The notes beneath the pieces were generated by a model that searched no databases, had not been told where the DNA came from, and saw nothing but the letters and a program-made list of their open reading frames with translations. From contig KV918886.1 in the NCBI GenBank assembly GCA_002049455.2, positions 124,001 to 188,000 of the forward strand: DNA of 64,000 bases, given 5' to 3'. This DNA is from Porphyra umbilicalis (lineage: Eukaryota; Rhodophyta; Bangiophyceae; Bangiales; Bangiaceae). Shown here one piece after another: positions 20,252-30,167 of this stretch (the first letter of the stretch is position 1; each line of letters begins with the position of its first letter). Position numbers and translations under genes: made by a program.

Positions 20252-21165
20252 GCACCGGCGCTGCGGAGTGGGCGCTGCCGTAACGGCTTTGACGCCTCCG
20301 TTGCACCATCCCGTCTTGGCGGCGGCACGCTCTGCGTGCGGTGGTGGGTGCCCGTACCCCGCACTGCCGCGGTGTGTTGCGCCGCCCCGCGCGCCGCCAC
20401 GCGCGTGGCCGCCCGCCGGCGCGTGGTGCGGATGCCGCCCACCCACGCGGGGCAGAGGCTGGGTGGCGGCGGCGGCGGTCGGTGGGGGCCCACGCCCACG
20501 GGCGGCGCCGCACCCCGCCGGGACGGGCGCTGCTGCCGCGGCGGGCGGTCGCGCGCGGGGACCGACCCCCGACGGGCGGCCGCCACAAGGGACACAGGAT
20601 GCGGGGAGGTGTGGCGGACGGGGCGGGGGGTTCCCGCCGTCGACGGCAGCGTGGGGTTTGTTTCTCTTTTTTAGCGTGCCCGCCGGCTGGCTGCGCGCTC
20701 GACTGGAACGTGCGGCTCCTTACTTGCCGTTTTTGCTGACCGCTCGTGGGCGGGCGGTGGGGCTCCGCGTGGCTCCAAGGCGCGCCGCCGGTGCGCGCGG
20801 CCACGGTGGCGCCGTCGAGCCCGTCGCGGGGAACCAGGCGGCCACCGCTCGGCATGGGCGGGTGGGCGTGTGCCGGTGGTCGCCAACGAAGGGTGGCCGG
20901 CGGGGTGAGGTGGCCCCCGCGGCGGCCCTCGTCACCCACCCGCCGCCGTTGTGGACACGACCACGGGGACACTTGCACGGGGCGTGTGGCGCGCCGCCGC
21001 TGCGCAAGCGACCAAGAGCAACGTGAACAAGACGTGCAACCAAGCAAGCCCACAGAACAAACAAAGCGGGGTCCCACCCCAAAACAAAGGGCCGCGCCGC
21101 AGCGGCCACTGCCCCACCGACGTCGCCCCCCCCCCCCCCCAAACGGGTCGCGCGCGCGGCGGCGC
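20252..21165. other. Convergent spacer between bZIP and NudC
   Basis: No gene is seen. Because both neighbours end here, the stretch should hold the 3' ends of both transcripts. I found no clear AATAAA in either orientation. A 14-bp C run lies near 21127-21140. Confidence 0.5.
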
Positions 21166-22017
21166 TCACATCTTCCCCCCCCCCCCCCCCCCCCAAACTG
21201 GAGCCCCATCTTGGCCGCCGCCGCCGCCGCCGCCGCCTCGTCCGTCGTTGGCTGCCCCGCCGCGCGGCGGCGCTGGTCGAGCATCATCTTTTCGACCATG
21301 GCGCGCGTCTCGCCGTCCAAATCGGAGAGCTTGCTGTTTTCGGGCGACACCTTGGACACGTCGACCGCCGGGTCCCCCGCGCACACGCGGGGCCACCACG
21401 ACTGCGCCTGCACCTTGTCCAAATACACGTCGAGCGTGTGGGCGGCGGCGTCGACTTGCCACATGGCGTCCTCGTCCTTGACGGGCGCGTGGAGGGCGTC
21501 GTCGAGGAGCGTCCCAGACGGCCCAACGACGCGCAGGTGCGTCGGCGCAATGGTGACGGTCAAGTCCCGCGCGCGCGTGCCCGCCGCGAGGGGCACCGAC
21601 ACGTGCACGTCCGTGAGCGTTTGGGTCCACGTGTAGCGGGACGTCGTCGAGCCGTTGCCGGCAGAGGGGGCTGAGGGGGGGGGGGGGGGGGAGGGAGCGA
21701 GGGGGGGGGGAGGGAGCGAGGGGGGGGTGTGGGGCACCACCATACAACAGAGACCCATGGCGGGGGGGAGGCAGACGCCGCGGCAAAAAGGAGGCGGCGG
21801 GAGGCGGGTGCCGACGCAGCGCGCACGTCAGTCGCCAGTCCCCAGGCGCAGGGGAGCACCACAGAAGCATCGGACCAGCCGCTCAAGCGCCGGCGACGGA
21901 CGAGGCGCTCGCGGTCGCCCGGCCGCTCGCCGCCACCACCACCCCCTTCCCCCCGCCAGCGGGCCCGCCACCGCGCAACGTACCGACCTTGGACGACTCG
22001 CCGTCCGTGTCCGCCAT
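21166..22017 (-). CDS. NUDC: NudC-like p23/CS-domain cochaperone, two exons
   Basis: NudC proteins are CS-domain cochaperones that work with Hsp90 and dynein/LIS1 in nuclear migration and cytokinesis. Exon 1 is 22017-21984 (ATGGCGGACACG, 34 nt, phase 1). The intron, 21983-21671, starts GTACGT and ends in a long C tract plus TCAG. Exon 2 opens with the CS domain: YTWTQTLTDVHVSVPL, DLTVTIAPTHLRVVGPSG and TLDVYLDKVQAQSWWPRV. The NudC signature PENSKLSDLDGETRAMVEKM, with DQRRRAAGQPTTDEA, follows. The N-terminal coiled-coil of animal NudC is absent, giving a short form of about 175-180 residues. The last codons cross a run of 20 C (21175-21194). With that length the frame runs on for hundreds of codons. 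With a multiple of three it would end KM-stop at 21166, which I take as the natural end. Confidence 0.92.
21671..21983 (-). other. NudC intron (GT-AG, 313 nt)
   Basis: The donor is GGTCG|GTACGT and the acceptor CCCTCAG|CCCC, preceded by a long uninterrupted pyrimidine tract. Removing it joins the MADTDGESSK exon to the CS domain in frame (split codon G|CC, Ala). It is the only intron in the window for which both ends and phase fit. Confidence 0.85.
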
Positions 22018-23235
22018 GGCCCCACACACCCGCCGACGCGCGTCTGCGGGGGAGAGGGGGATGGCGAACGCAGCAACGCGAAAAGCAAAAAAAAACGCGG
22101 AGCGCGCGCCGGCCAGAACGGTGTGTGGGGCGCGGCAACAGCGGTTACGGGCGCGTCGACGCGGGCCTGCGTCGGGCGCGCGTGTCGACGCGCACACTGG
22201 GCGCGCGGCGCCCGCGCGCCAGGGCTGTACTGTATCCTACGCGCCGCGGCCCGCGCGGCGACGATCAAAGCCACGGAAAGTTGCACACAAGAATCTCGAC
22301 GGGGCTTGAAGCTTTTTGCAAAAATTGTGGATGGTCAAACGTTTGAAAACGGTGGAGCCTTGCAGCGGGCCTAATTTTGGGTGGTGCCACGTGGACTGGC
22401 TCGAATTCCTGGTCGGGGGCGCGATGGCGGTGGCGTCGTTGCGCCCGCGGCCGTCGCGGACGCGCGCTGGCGTGGCGGCGGCGGCGGGGCCGTCGTGGTG
22501 GCTTGGCCGCCGCGGGGCGCGCCCCCCCCCGCCCACGCCACGCCGGCGGTGACGTCATGGCGCACAGCGTCGTTGGTGCTCCAATCCCTGTGCACTCGTG
22601 GCACGCTTGCGGGGGGGGCTTGGCCGGGTGGGGTGGCCTCCCCGCGCGCGCGCGCGGCCGCGCAAAGGCCATGCTCCGTCCCGTGGGGCGGGCACCCTTG
22701 GCGGCCCCCGTGTGGGGAGGCAATGCTAGTCGGGGCGGCGGCTGGATTCCACCGCCCCGACCAGACGCGCGCGTACCGCAACGGCCGTTGGCCGGGCGGG
22801 GATTCATGTGGGAGGGGCGCGGGGACGGGGGGGATGACGGGCGCCGTGCGCGAGCCGCGGCACTGTGGCGGCGGGAGGGCAACGTGACGCGCGGTTGCCC
22901 GCCTCTTGGGACCGCGGCGGGGTGCCCTCGGCCGCCACCGTTACCGCGGCGGTCGCGGGGGTGGTGGGACGCTGCGCTCCCCCGCCCGCCCCGCCGTCTC
23001 TGTCGCTGCGCTCGACGGCGGCGGTTGCGTCTGACGCCCGTCTCGCTCCCCGGTACGCCCACCGTCGGTGGGACGCGTGTGGCGGCTGCGGCATGACCGC
23101 CATGCGGCGCGGGGGCGCTTGCACCGACGGGCGTCACGCTGGCAGCGGCCGCGCCCCAGCCGCCAGTCCCGTCGCGACGCGTGGTGCTCCTCCCCCCCCC
23201 CCTCCACCGCGTCACCCCCCCTCGTGCCCCGCACC
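22018..23235. promoter_or_regulatory. Divergent promoter spacer (NudC / SBBP membrane protein)
   Basis: The two start codons face away from each other across 1.2 kb, so both promoters should be here. The NudC-proximal part (22270-22380) is a relatively AT-rich island in otherwise very GC-rich DNA. No TATA box or repeated upstream element stands out. Open frames in this stretch are GC shadows. Confidence 0.45.
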
Positions 23236-24038
23236 ATGCATAGGCGACGCGTCGCCGACGCCCACCACCACCACCACCACCACCCCGCACGCCCACCGTC
23301 CATGACGGCCGCGGCGGCGGCGGTGCTGGCGGCCGCCGCCGCCGCCGCCGCGGCCGTTGCGGCCGCCGTCCCCCCCGCCGCCGCCGCCGGCGCCATCCCC
23401 GAGTGCTTCTCCTCGGTGCGCCACGGGGCCGGGATGAGCCACAACCGCGCCACCGCCGTGACCGTCGACCCGCTCGGCGGCATTTACATGGCGGGCGTCT
23501 CCGTGCCGGCCGCGCGGGGCGCCGCCGACGCGGCCGCCTGTTGGCCCGAAGTCACCCCCGCGGTGGACGGGGGGGGGGGGGGGGGGGGGGGGGGGCCGCC
23601 CCCGCCGCCGCCGCCCGCCGCCACCGCCGCGCTGGCAGCGCCCTCTTTTACGAGGACGCCACGTCGGCTGCGGCGGCGGCAGCGGCGGCCGACGCGGCGC
23701 CGCCGTCGCTCACGGGCCGCCTCCTCTCGGCCGTGCGCGCGGCGGCGGCGGCGGCGACAGCGTCGCAGGGCGCCGTCGGCGGCGGTGCCGCAGCCGCCGC
23801 CGCCGACGGCGGCCCCCCCCCGGACGCGGCCGCGGCGCGCCGCGCCGCGGCGGCGGCCGTTGCGGCGGGCGACCGCTCCCCGCGCGGCGACGCTTTTGTC
23901 GCGCGCCTCACCCCCGACGGCACCGTCGCGTGGATGCGCCGCGTCGGCACCGCCGCGCGCGACACGGCGGCGGCGGTGGTGTGGGTGCGCGGCCACGTCT
24001 ACGTGGCGGGGCGCACGTGGGGGACGTTTGGCGGCGGG

Positions 24039-24074
<36 letters not shown>

Positions 24075-24088
24075 AATGGCACGGCCGG

Positions 24089-24119
<31 letters not shown>

Positions 24120-24447
24120 GGCGGGCCATTGGCGGGGGTGGCGGGCGGGCGGGCGGGCAGCCACGTGATGGTGATGAAGTTCCGCGACGATGGGGAGGTG
24201 GCGGACCACTGGCACACGCCCTTGTCGTTTGGGTCGGTGGGGGGGGGGGACGGGGGCGTCGGGCTTGCCGCCGACGCGGCGGGCTACGTGTACGTGGTGG
24301 GGGGGGTGTCCGCCGCGGGTGCGGGCTTTGTTGACTACTACCACAAGGCGAGCGGGGGGGGCGGGTCGGGAGCCACCCACTCCGTGCGGGTCGGGGGCGG
24401 GGGCGGCGGCGGCGGTGGCGATGGTGACGACGGCGGCGGCGATGGTG

Positions 24448-24486
<39 letters not shown>

Positions 24487-26825
24487 TTGGGGCACACGTC
24501 GTGCCCGCGCGGCGGACGCCCCGGCGGCGTCCTTTGCCGCCGCTGCCGGTCGCGTCGTCGGTCGCCGCGCGCCTCCGCGCGGCCATGCGGCTGGCGCGTC
24601 GGGCGGTCGGCGTCGACGCGGGGGCGTCGGCAGCGACCGTGCCGCCGCTGCTTTTACCGCCTGTGCTTGTGAGGGTGGCGGGGGGGGGGCTGACGTCGAC
24701 GGCCACGCCGGCGGCCGCGCCGGCGGCGGCGGCGGCGGTGGCGGGGGCCACCCCGGACGCGACGCCGCCGACGCCCGGTGGCGTCGCTCCGTCTGCCGGC
24801 GCGTCGCCGCCGCCGTCGGTGGCGGCGCCAGACGCGGCGGAGCCGGTCGTGACCCCCGCACCGCACGCCAGCGACGCTCCCCCCCCCCGCCCGCCGGGAC
24901 GCCCGCCGTCACCACCGACGCGTTTGTGGCGCGCCTCAGCCCCCTCCACCCGACCGTCTTGTCCGCCGTGCAAATCCACACGGGCCTCAACAGCACGGCC
25001 ATGGCGGTGGTGTCGCTCGCGGCCGGCACCCTCGCAGTGGCGGTCAACAGCTATGGGCGGTCCCCACTGGGCGGCGACGTCAATGGCACGACCGCCCTCT
25101 TCCTCCTCACCGCCCACGACCTGACCGTGACGGGGCGGGTGGCGACGGCCAAGGCCGCGACGGACGACGGCGTGACGACGTGGACGCACTCGGTCGTTGG
25201 CGACGGCGCGGACAACCTGTACCTGGGGTGCTCCACGGGGCGGCGGGCGGGGGCGGACGTGGCGGGCGCGGGCACGACGACCGGGATGGTGGTGCGCAAG
25301 GTCGCCCCGCGGGGGGGGGGTACCAGTGGCAAGTCGGTGTCGGCACACCCGTAGACGGCCTCCCGCCGCACGTGGCGCTCGGCGTCGGGCCCCAGTCGGG
25401 CAACGTGTACGTGGCGGGCCACACGGGGGGATGCTCGTCCTCGACGGCGCGCCGACGGAGATTGGTGGCGCCGGCGACGACCACGTCGGGCTCGACGGGG
25501 GTGGACCCCCCCGGCCGGCGGTCCTCGACGGCAAGTCGGACAGCGACCGCCTGCTGCTGACGCCCGTGACCGTCTTGCGGCCGGGCGGCACGCGGCTCAT
25601 CTCGTGGGATAAGAGCGTGGCGTACCCCCGCCACTATGGGCGGGTGCTCGGGTTGGCGCTCGCGCCCAACGAGAACCTGTACCTCGTCGGCCACAGCGTC
25701 GCGACCGTGCGCGTCGGGGGCACCGACGGGGCGGCTGCGGACAATGACACGGTCGCCGCGCTCGCCCGTGCCGTCGGCGGCGCGCCGGTGCCGGCGCCGG
25801 CGCCGCACGCGCGCCCGGAGGCGGCCATCTTTGAAGTGTTTGGCGCGGCGACCTTTACGACGCGCCTGCTGCAGGCAGAAAAGAGCAGCGCCGGCGGCGT
25901 CGGCAGCTACATTGGCGGCTTTGAAGGCGGCACCTATGGCGACGCGTCGGCCGCGGGCGGCACCGCGGCGGTGGGCACCCACGGGGACCCCGTTCCCGGC
26001 AGCGGCGGCACGTCCACCATGGTCATCACGTGCATGGTGCTCGGCGTTGTCGGCGCGCTCGTCGTCATGGGCGGCGCCCTGTTTGGCGTCCGACGCCACA
26101 TGATTGCGCACCGCATTGCGTACGAGCCCGTCGACGGGTTTTACCTGCAGCGGGAGGACGAGGCGGGCAACTTTGTCTATGAGAAGCCCCGCTCCAACAT
26201 CTCACGCCCGGCGTCGGGGGGGGGGCTGGCACGGCCCGCGTCGGGGGGGGACGCTGCGCGCCTGGCGCGGCCACCGTCGGGGGGGGACGCGGACCGGCTG
26301 GCGCGCATCACGTCTGGCACTGCGGCACTGCCGCCGCCACTGCCGCCGCTGCCGCCGCTGCCGCCGCTGCCGCCGCTGCCGTCGCTCATGTCGCAGCCGC
26401 TGCTGCGGCCACCGCCGGCGGGGCCACCCGCCCACGCGGCGGGCGGCGGCCATTCACCCGGCGGCGCGTGCTTGGACGAGAGCGCCCACGACGGCGGCGG
26501 CCATGACGGGGGCGGGGACGGCGGGGTCGGGCAGTGGGCAGACCGGCCGCGGGCGGCGGCCAACCTCAACACCTCGGCGGTCTTTTGTGCCGTGACGAGC
26601 ACCAACCAGTTTGGGTCGTTTGCGGCGCCCGCGCGGGGGGGATCGTTGCCGGCCGCGGCGGCAGCCGGGGCGTCGCCGCCGCCACCCGCGCCAGCGCCGC
26701 CGCCGTCGCCGTCGCCGCCACCGCAGCAGCCGCCGCCGCCGCCGCTGCAGCAGCAGCCGGCGCCGTTTGATACGAAGGAGGACGCGGGTGATGGGGGTCG
26801 TGGCGGAAGTGCGGGGCCGCAGTAA
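23236..26825 (+). CDS. SBBP beta-propeller single-pass membrane protein (frame-broken)
   Basis: An ATG at 23236, or the in-frame ATG at 23302 (MTAAAAAVLAAAAAAA), gives an Ala-rich signal peptide. Repeats of the SBBP beta-propeller type follow (known family pattern: DAFVAKL, WxxxxG, GNVYVAG). Examples are ATAVTVDPLGGIYMAGVSV, DAFVARLTPDGTVAWMRRVG with GHVYVAGRTW, GYVYVVGGVS, TDAFVARLSP, SGNVYVAGHTGG and PNENLYLVGHSV: about six blades. A transmembrane helix (MVITCMVLGVVGALVVMGG, 26019-26090) comes next, then a Gly/Pro-rich cytoplasmic tail with repeated RPASGGG. The continuous signal needs frame changes at four homopolymers: G27 (23569-23595), C10 (24879-24888), G10 (25311-25320) and G6 (25425-25430). 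I infer a type I surface protein; ligand and role are unknown. Confidence 0.72.
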
Positions 26826-27241
26826 GAGGCGAGTGGTGACTCTACCGCGCGAGACGAGGTGGGCCTGCCGGCGACGTGGCCCAACTTGGGGTCGCCTGCG
26901 TAGCGAGCATGAAGAGGGGGGGCTGTGGGCGGCCGGGGAGGTGGGTGACGGTGCGCTTGTGCACACTGTTGCTGCGACGCAGAATAGGTTGGCGTGTGTG
27001 GCGGCCGCGCGGGGCGGCCACAGACCGCCATCGGCGCTGCTGTGGCAAGTGATAAAGGGAGCGCCATGGGCTTTGCGCGTGAACAAAAAAAAACGAAAAA
27101 AGGACCAGAGACGGGGCCAACAAACCAAAGCAGCCAGAGGAGGGTGACCAGCAGAAAAACAACAACCGCACGAAACAAGACGGTTTCCTCCTCTTCCTCC
27201 ACCCCCGCCACGGCGGCCGACCCCCCCCCCCCCCCCCCCCC
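26826..27241. other. Convergent spacer (SBBP protein / LITAF-like)
   Basis: Both flanking genes end here, so it holds their 3' ends. An A-rich patch (27083-27105) and a C run just before 27241 are the only landmarks. No gene is seen. Confidence 0.5.
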
Positions 27242-28334
27242 TCATGCCGGCGAAAACGCCGGGCTGCTCTTGTACTCTTGCTCGCACTTGGAGCAGCGGA
27301 TGACGCGGACGGCCCCCCAGTTGGCCCAACACGGGCAAAAGACGAGCCACCCGACGACCGGCACGAGCAGCGCGACCGCCCAGTTGAGCGGCGTGCACTG
27401 GCGCAGCAGCAGCTCCTCCTCCCCCTCCCGCGCGTCCTTGCCACACCCGGGGCACACGTCGTTGGAGGCGACGCCGCCCGCGACCGACGGCGGCGGGGGG
27501 CCCGCCGCGCGCAACGCGGCGCCGCCGAGCGGCGGCGGCTGCGCGGGCAGCGGGGGGGGGTGGGGGGGACCGACCCGTCCCGCGCCGACGCGGGCACCCC
27601 ACCGTCGGTGGGGGGGCGGGAGGGGGGGACGCGGGCGTCCCGGGCGCGCCCCCGTCGCCGGGCGCGGGGGTGCGGGGGAGGGGGGGGGGGGGGGGGGCGC
27701 GGGCCCCCGCCGGGGGGGGGGGACGCGTCGCCGCCGCCGCCGCCTCCGCCGCCGCCGCCGGCGGGGGGGAGGGGCGGGAGGGGGGGCGGGGGGGGGGCGG
27801 GGGGGGTGCCCCCGCGCCCGCCATGGTCCCCGCCACCAGCGGCGCCGTCGGCGGCAGCAGCAGCGGCGCCGTCGGCGGCAGCGCCGTGTGCCCAATCCCC
27901 GGCAGCGGCGGCAGCGACGCTGTCGGCGGGTGCAAACGGGCGCCGCCCGCCGGCGCGGCGGCGGCGGCGGCGGCGGCGGCACCAAAGGCGGCGGCGGGGG
28001 GGGGCGTCCTCAAGGCCCCCGCCGGGAGCGGCGGCGACACACCGTCGGGCGGCGGCGGCGGCGCGCCGACGGCGGGCGCGGGCGGCACCGCGCCGGCGCC
28101 CGCCGGCGGCGGCGCGTCGTCGACGGCGCCGGCGGGCGGGGGCACCGGCGCAGGGGCGTCGCCGGGCGGGGCGGCGGCGGCGGGGCCGTCGGCGGGGGCG
28201 GCGCCGGCGAGCGGCGGCCCCGACGAGGTCGGCACCCGCGGCGGGAGCGGTAGGGGTCCGGCGCCGACGCCCGTCGGGCGGGCGGGCACGCGGATGGGGG
28301 GGGGGGGGGGGGGGGGGGGGGGACGGCGGCCCAT
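27242..28334 (-). CDS. LITAF-like zinc-ribbon membrane protein with Pro-rich N-terminus
   Basis: The C-terminal 75 residues are well defined: VCPGCGKDAREGEEE, then a hydrophobic stretch (LNWAVALLVPVVGWLVF), then CPCWANWGAV and IRCSKCEQEYKSS, ending at TGA 27242-27244. A CxxC pair, a membrane-associated hydrophobic segment and a second CxxC match the LITAF/PIG7 layout; those proteins sit on the cytosolic face of endosomal membranes, bind zinc and carry a Pro-rich N-terminus. Upstream the minus strand is open for more than 200 codons of Pro/Ala/Gly-rich sequence (MAGAGAPPPPPPRPPSRP, GIGHTALPPTAPLLLPPTAP). The best ATG is at 28334 (MGRRPPPP). A frame change near 27600-27630, within G runs, is needed to join the halves. 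A generic zinc-ribbon membrane protein is the alternative, since the spacing is not exactly canonical. Confidence 0.55.
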
Positions 28335-28521
28335 CCCCGTCGGAAAAGTCGCTGGCGCTCGCCCCCATCGCACGGGGGGGGGGGGGGGGGGCAGGCCGTG
28401 TGACAAGGGTGGGGGGGGGGGGGGGGGGGGGGGGGAAGGGGGGGGGGGAGCGCCGCCGCCACCGCCTGTCGGGCGTCGACTGCTCCGCAGCGGCGGCGGT
28501 GGGGGGGGGGGGGGGGGGGGG
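28296..28521 (+). repeat. Cluster of long poly-G mononucleotide runs
   Basis: Four very long G runs lie within 226 bp: 27 G at 28296-28322, 18 at 28374-28391, 25 at 28411-28435 and 21 at 28501-28521. They overlap or lie just upstream of the LITAF-like start on the minus strand, where they read as poly-C. Such runs are prone to length change and to G-quadruplex formation, and are hard to sequence. Confidence 0.85.
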
Positions 28522-29299
28522 CGCGGGGCGATGGGGACGCGACACCCGGTCCGCGCCGCGGGTCCCAGGCGCGGGCGCGGCGCCCGCGGGGGGCGTCGCC
28601 GATGCGTGGGCGGGCGCCCAGGGGCGTGTGCCCGAGAGGAGCCGCGGTGGCGCGGCCGCGCCGCTCCGCCCGCGGTGGGGGCGCTCGTGTCGGCGGCGGG
28701 GCCGCGGCGCTCCGCCCGCGGTGGGGGCGCGCGTGTCGGCGGGCGGGTGGCGCGGGCGGGAGGCACGGCGGGGCGGCTCGGCCTTTGGCTCAGCGCGCGC
28801 CGCCCGCACCTGCCACGCCGAGGCGGCGGCGGCGCGGCTCACGCGGCCGCGTCGCGGAGCGCGACACCCCGGGGGGTGGTCGTGGGGCGGGGACCCGCGC
28901 GCGCGGGCGCCCCGCGCACCCGCGTGTGGCCGTGCCGCAGCCACCCACCCGCACGCGCGCCACGGCGGCGACGGCGGGGGGAGCGTGGCAACGCACGGCA
29001 CCGATCCCGGCGGCGGCCGCGTCGACCGCGGTCGGGGCGACACCCATTGGGGTCGGCTTTCCTACAGTGCCGCGTGTGCCGCGACCGAGCGCTCCGGATC
29101 TCGACGCGGATGGTCCCAAATGGGGCCGCGTGTCGCCCCTGCGGCTGCCAGACACCTGCGGGAGACGCGGCGCGACGTGACGGGGAAGCGGCCGCCTTAA
29201 CACGTGTAAACCAGCATCAAGCCTGCATGACGCGGATGCTTCCCGACACCATCGTCCACGCAAAAACCGGAATCCGACGGGAGAGCCGATTCGAGCCAT
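28522..29299. other. GC-rich spacer, no recognised gene
   Basis: Long open frames on both strands (for example 27278-29200, + and 28790-29419, -) are Arg/Gly/Ala-rich shadows without domain motifs. The stretch probably contains the promoter of the LITAF-like gene. Confidence 0.45.
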
Positions 29300-29695
29300 T
29301 TTTAGATTGACGGACTTCAGAGCTTGAGCGTGGATGGGCTTCTTGGAACTGTCAGCCTCTTTGACTGAAGAGAGATATGGGGTGTCGCCAAAGAATGGTC
29401 GGATCCGAGCAAGGGTCACAGCAAGTTACAGCATGCTGTGACCGTGCTGTGACTGTGCTTTGATATAAAATCGCATGCCGAGGGCGCCTGGATGGCTCTG
29501 TGGGCGGCAAGGGCGATCACAGCAATTTTAAATTCTGTGCTGTGAGCTGCTGTGAACTGCTGTGACTTGCTGTGAGCGTTTCTCAGATCCGATCATTCTT
29601 TTTGGCGACGTGCCATATCGAGAATGATCTGTCAAAGGCCAACTCACACATTGGAAGCCACAAATGGTGCGCTGCCACCAATCTTGATTTTATGG
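29300..29695. repeat. 400-bp imperfect foldback (inverted repeat) element
   Basis: The two halves are inverted copies. Left GTCGCCAAAGAATGGTCGGA (29384-29403) pairs with right GTCGCCAAAAAGAATGATCG read on the minus strand from 29609. Going outward, GATATGG, TTTGAC and GGCTTC blocks also match in order. The centre is rich in CTGTGA units (for example 29535-29577), complementary to CACAGC/TTACAGCA on the left. I infer a foldback MITE or long-hairpin locus; no target duplication was identified. Confidence 0.75.
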
Positions 29696-30167
29696 GTTTT
29701 CGCACCCGCCGCCTGCCCATATTGCATTCTCGCTGGCCACTCGGCTTTTTGCAGCGACCCGGTTTGGCCATCACTGGGAAGCGTCCACTGTGACGGGGGG
29801 GGGGCTCTCTCCCTCGCTGAGCCGTAATCACGGGGAATGCTGCGCGGCTGTGTGGCACATCCACACTGGGAATTGAGAAGGTGATGCAAAAATGCCAACT
29901 GGGCGACGACGTTGCCTCAGCCCATTGTAGGATAGCCGCGTACGGAGCACACACAACCCACTCTGGAAACGTGAGCATGAGCGCATACAGCACCCACCAA
30001 AGTGGGGCACAGGGCAAGATTTACAGACCGCAAGAGGAAAACACGACAAACGCACGAGCAAGCAAACACAAAGAAAAAACAGTCGAGCCCGACAAAAGCG
30101 GAATCAGGATTCCATGCGGTGGCCACGAGAGAAACAAGCACCACGCCACGCCACCCACCCCGGCGCG
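29696..30167. other. Spacer downstream of Spt16, no recognised gene
   Basis: It contains the presumed Spt16 3' end (minus strand). Composition is moderate and no motif or repeat is clear apart from the adjoining foldback element. Confidence 0.5.

Noticed and set aside
17621..20446. 941-codon minus-strand open frame opposite the bZIP gene
   Set aside because: It is the complement of Gly-rich codons, giving Pro-rich nonsense. The plus strand carries the ATG context and the bZIP basic region.
26454..28766. 770-codon minus-strand frame as one protein
   Set aside because: Only its middle part makes sense as the Pro-rich N-terminus of the LITAF-like protein. The 3' part is the shadow of the propeller gene.
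27278..29310. Long plus-strand frames of 640 and 546 codons
   Set aside because: Composition is dominated by Gly/Arg/Ala from G runs. The minus strand contains the CxxC domain.
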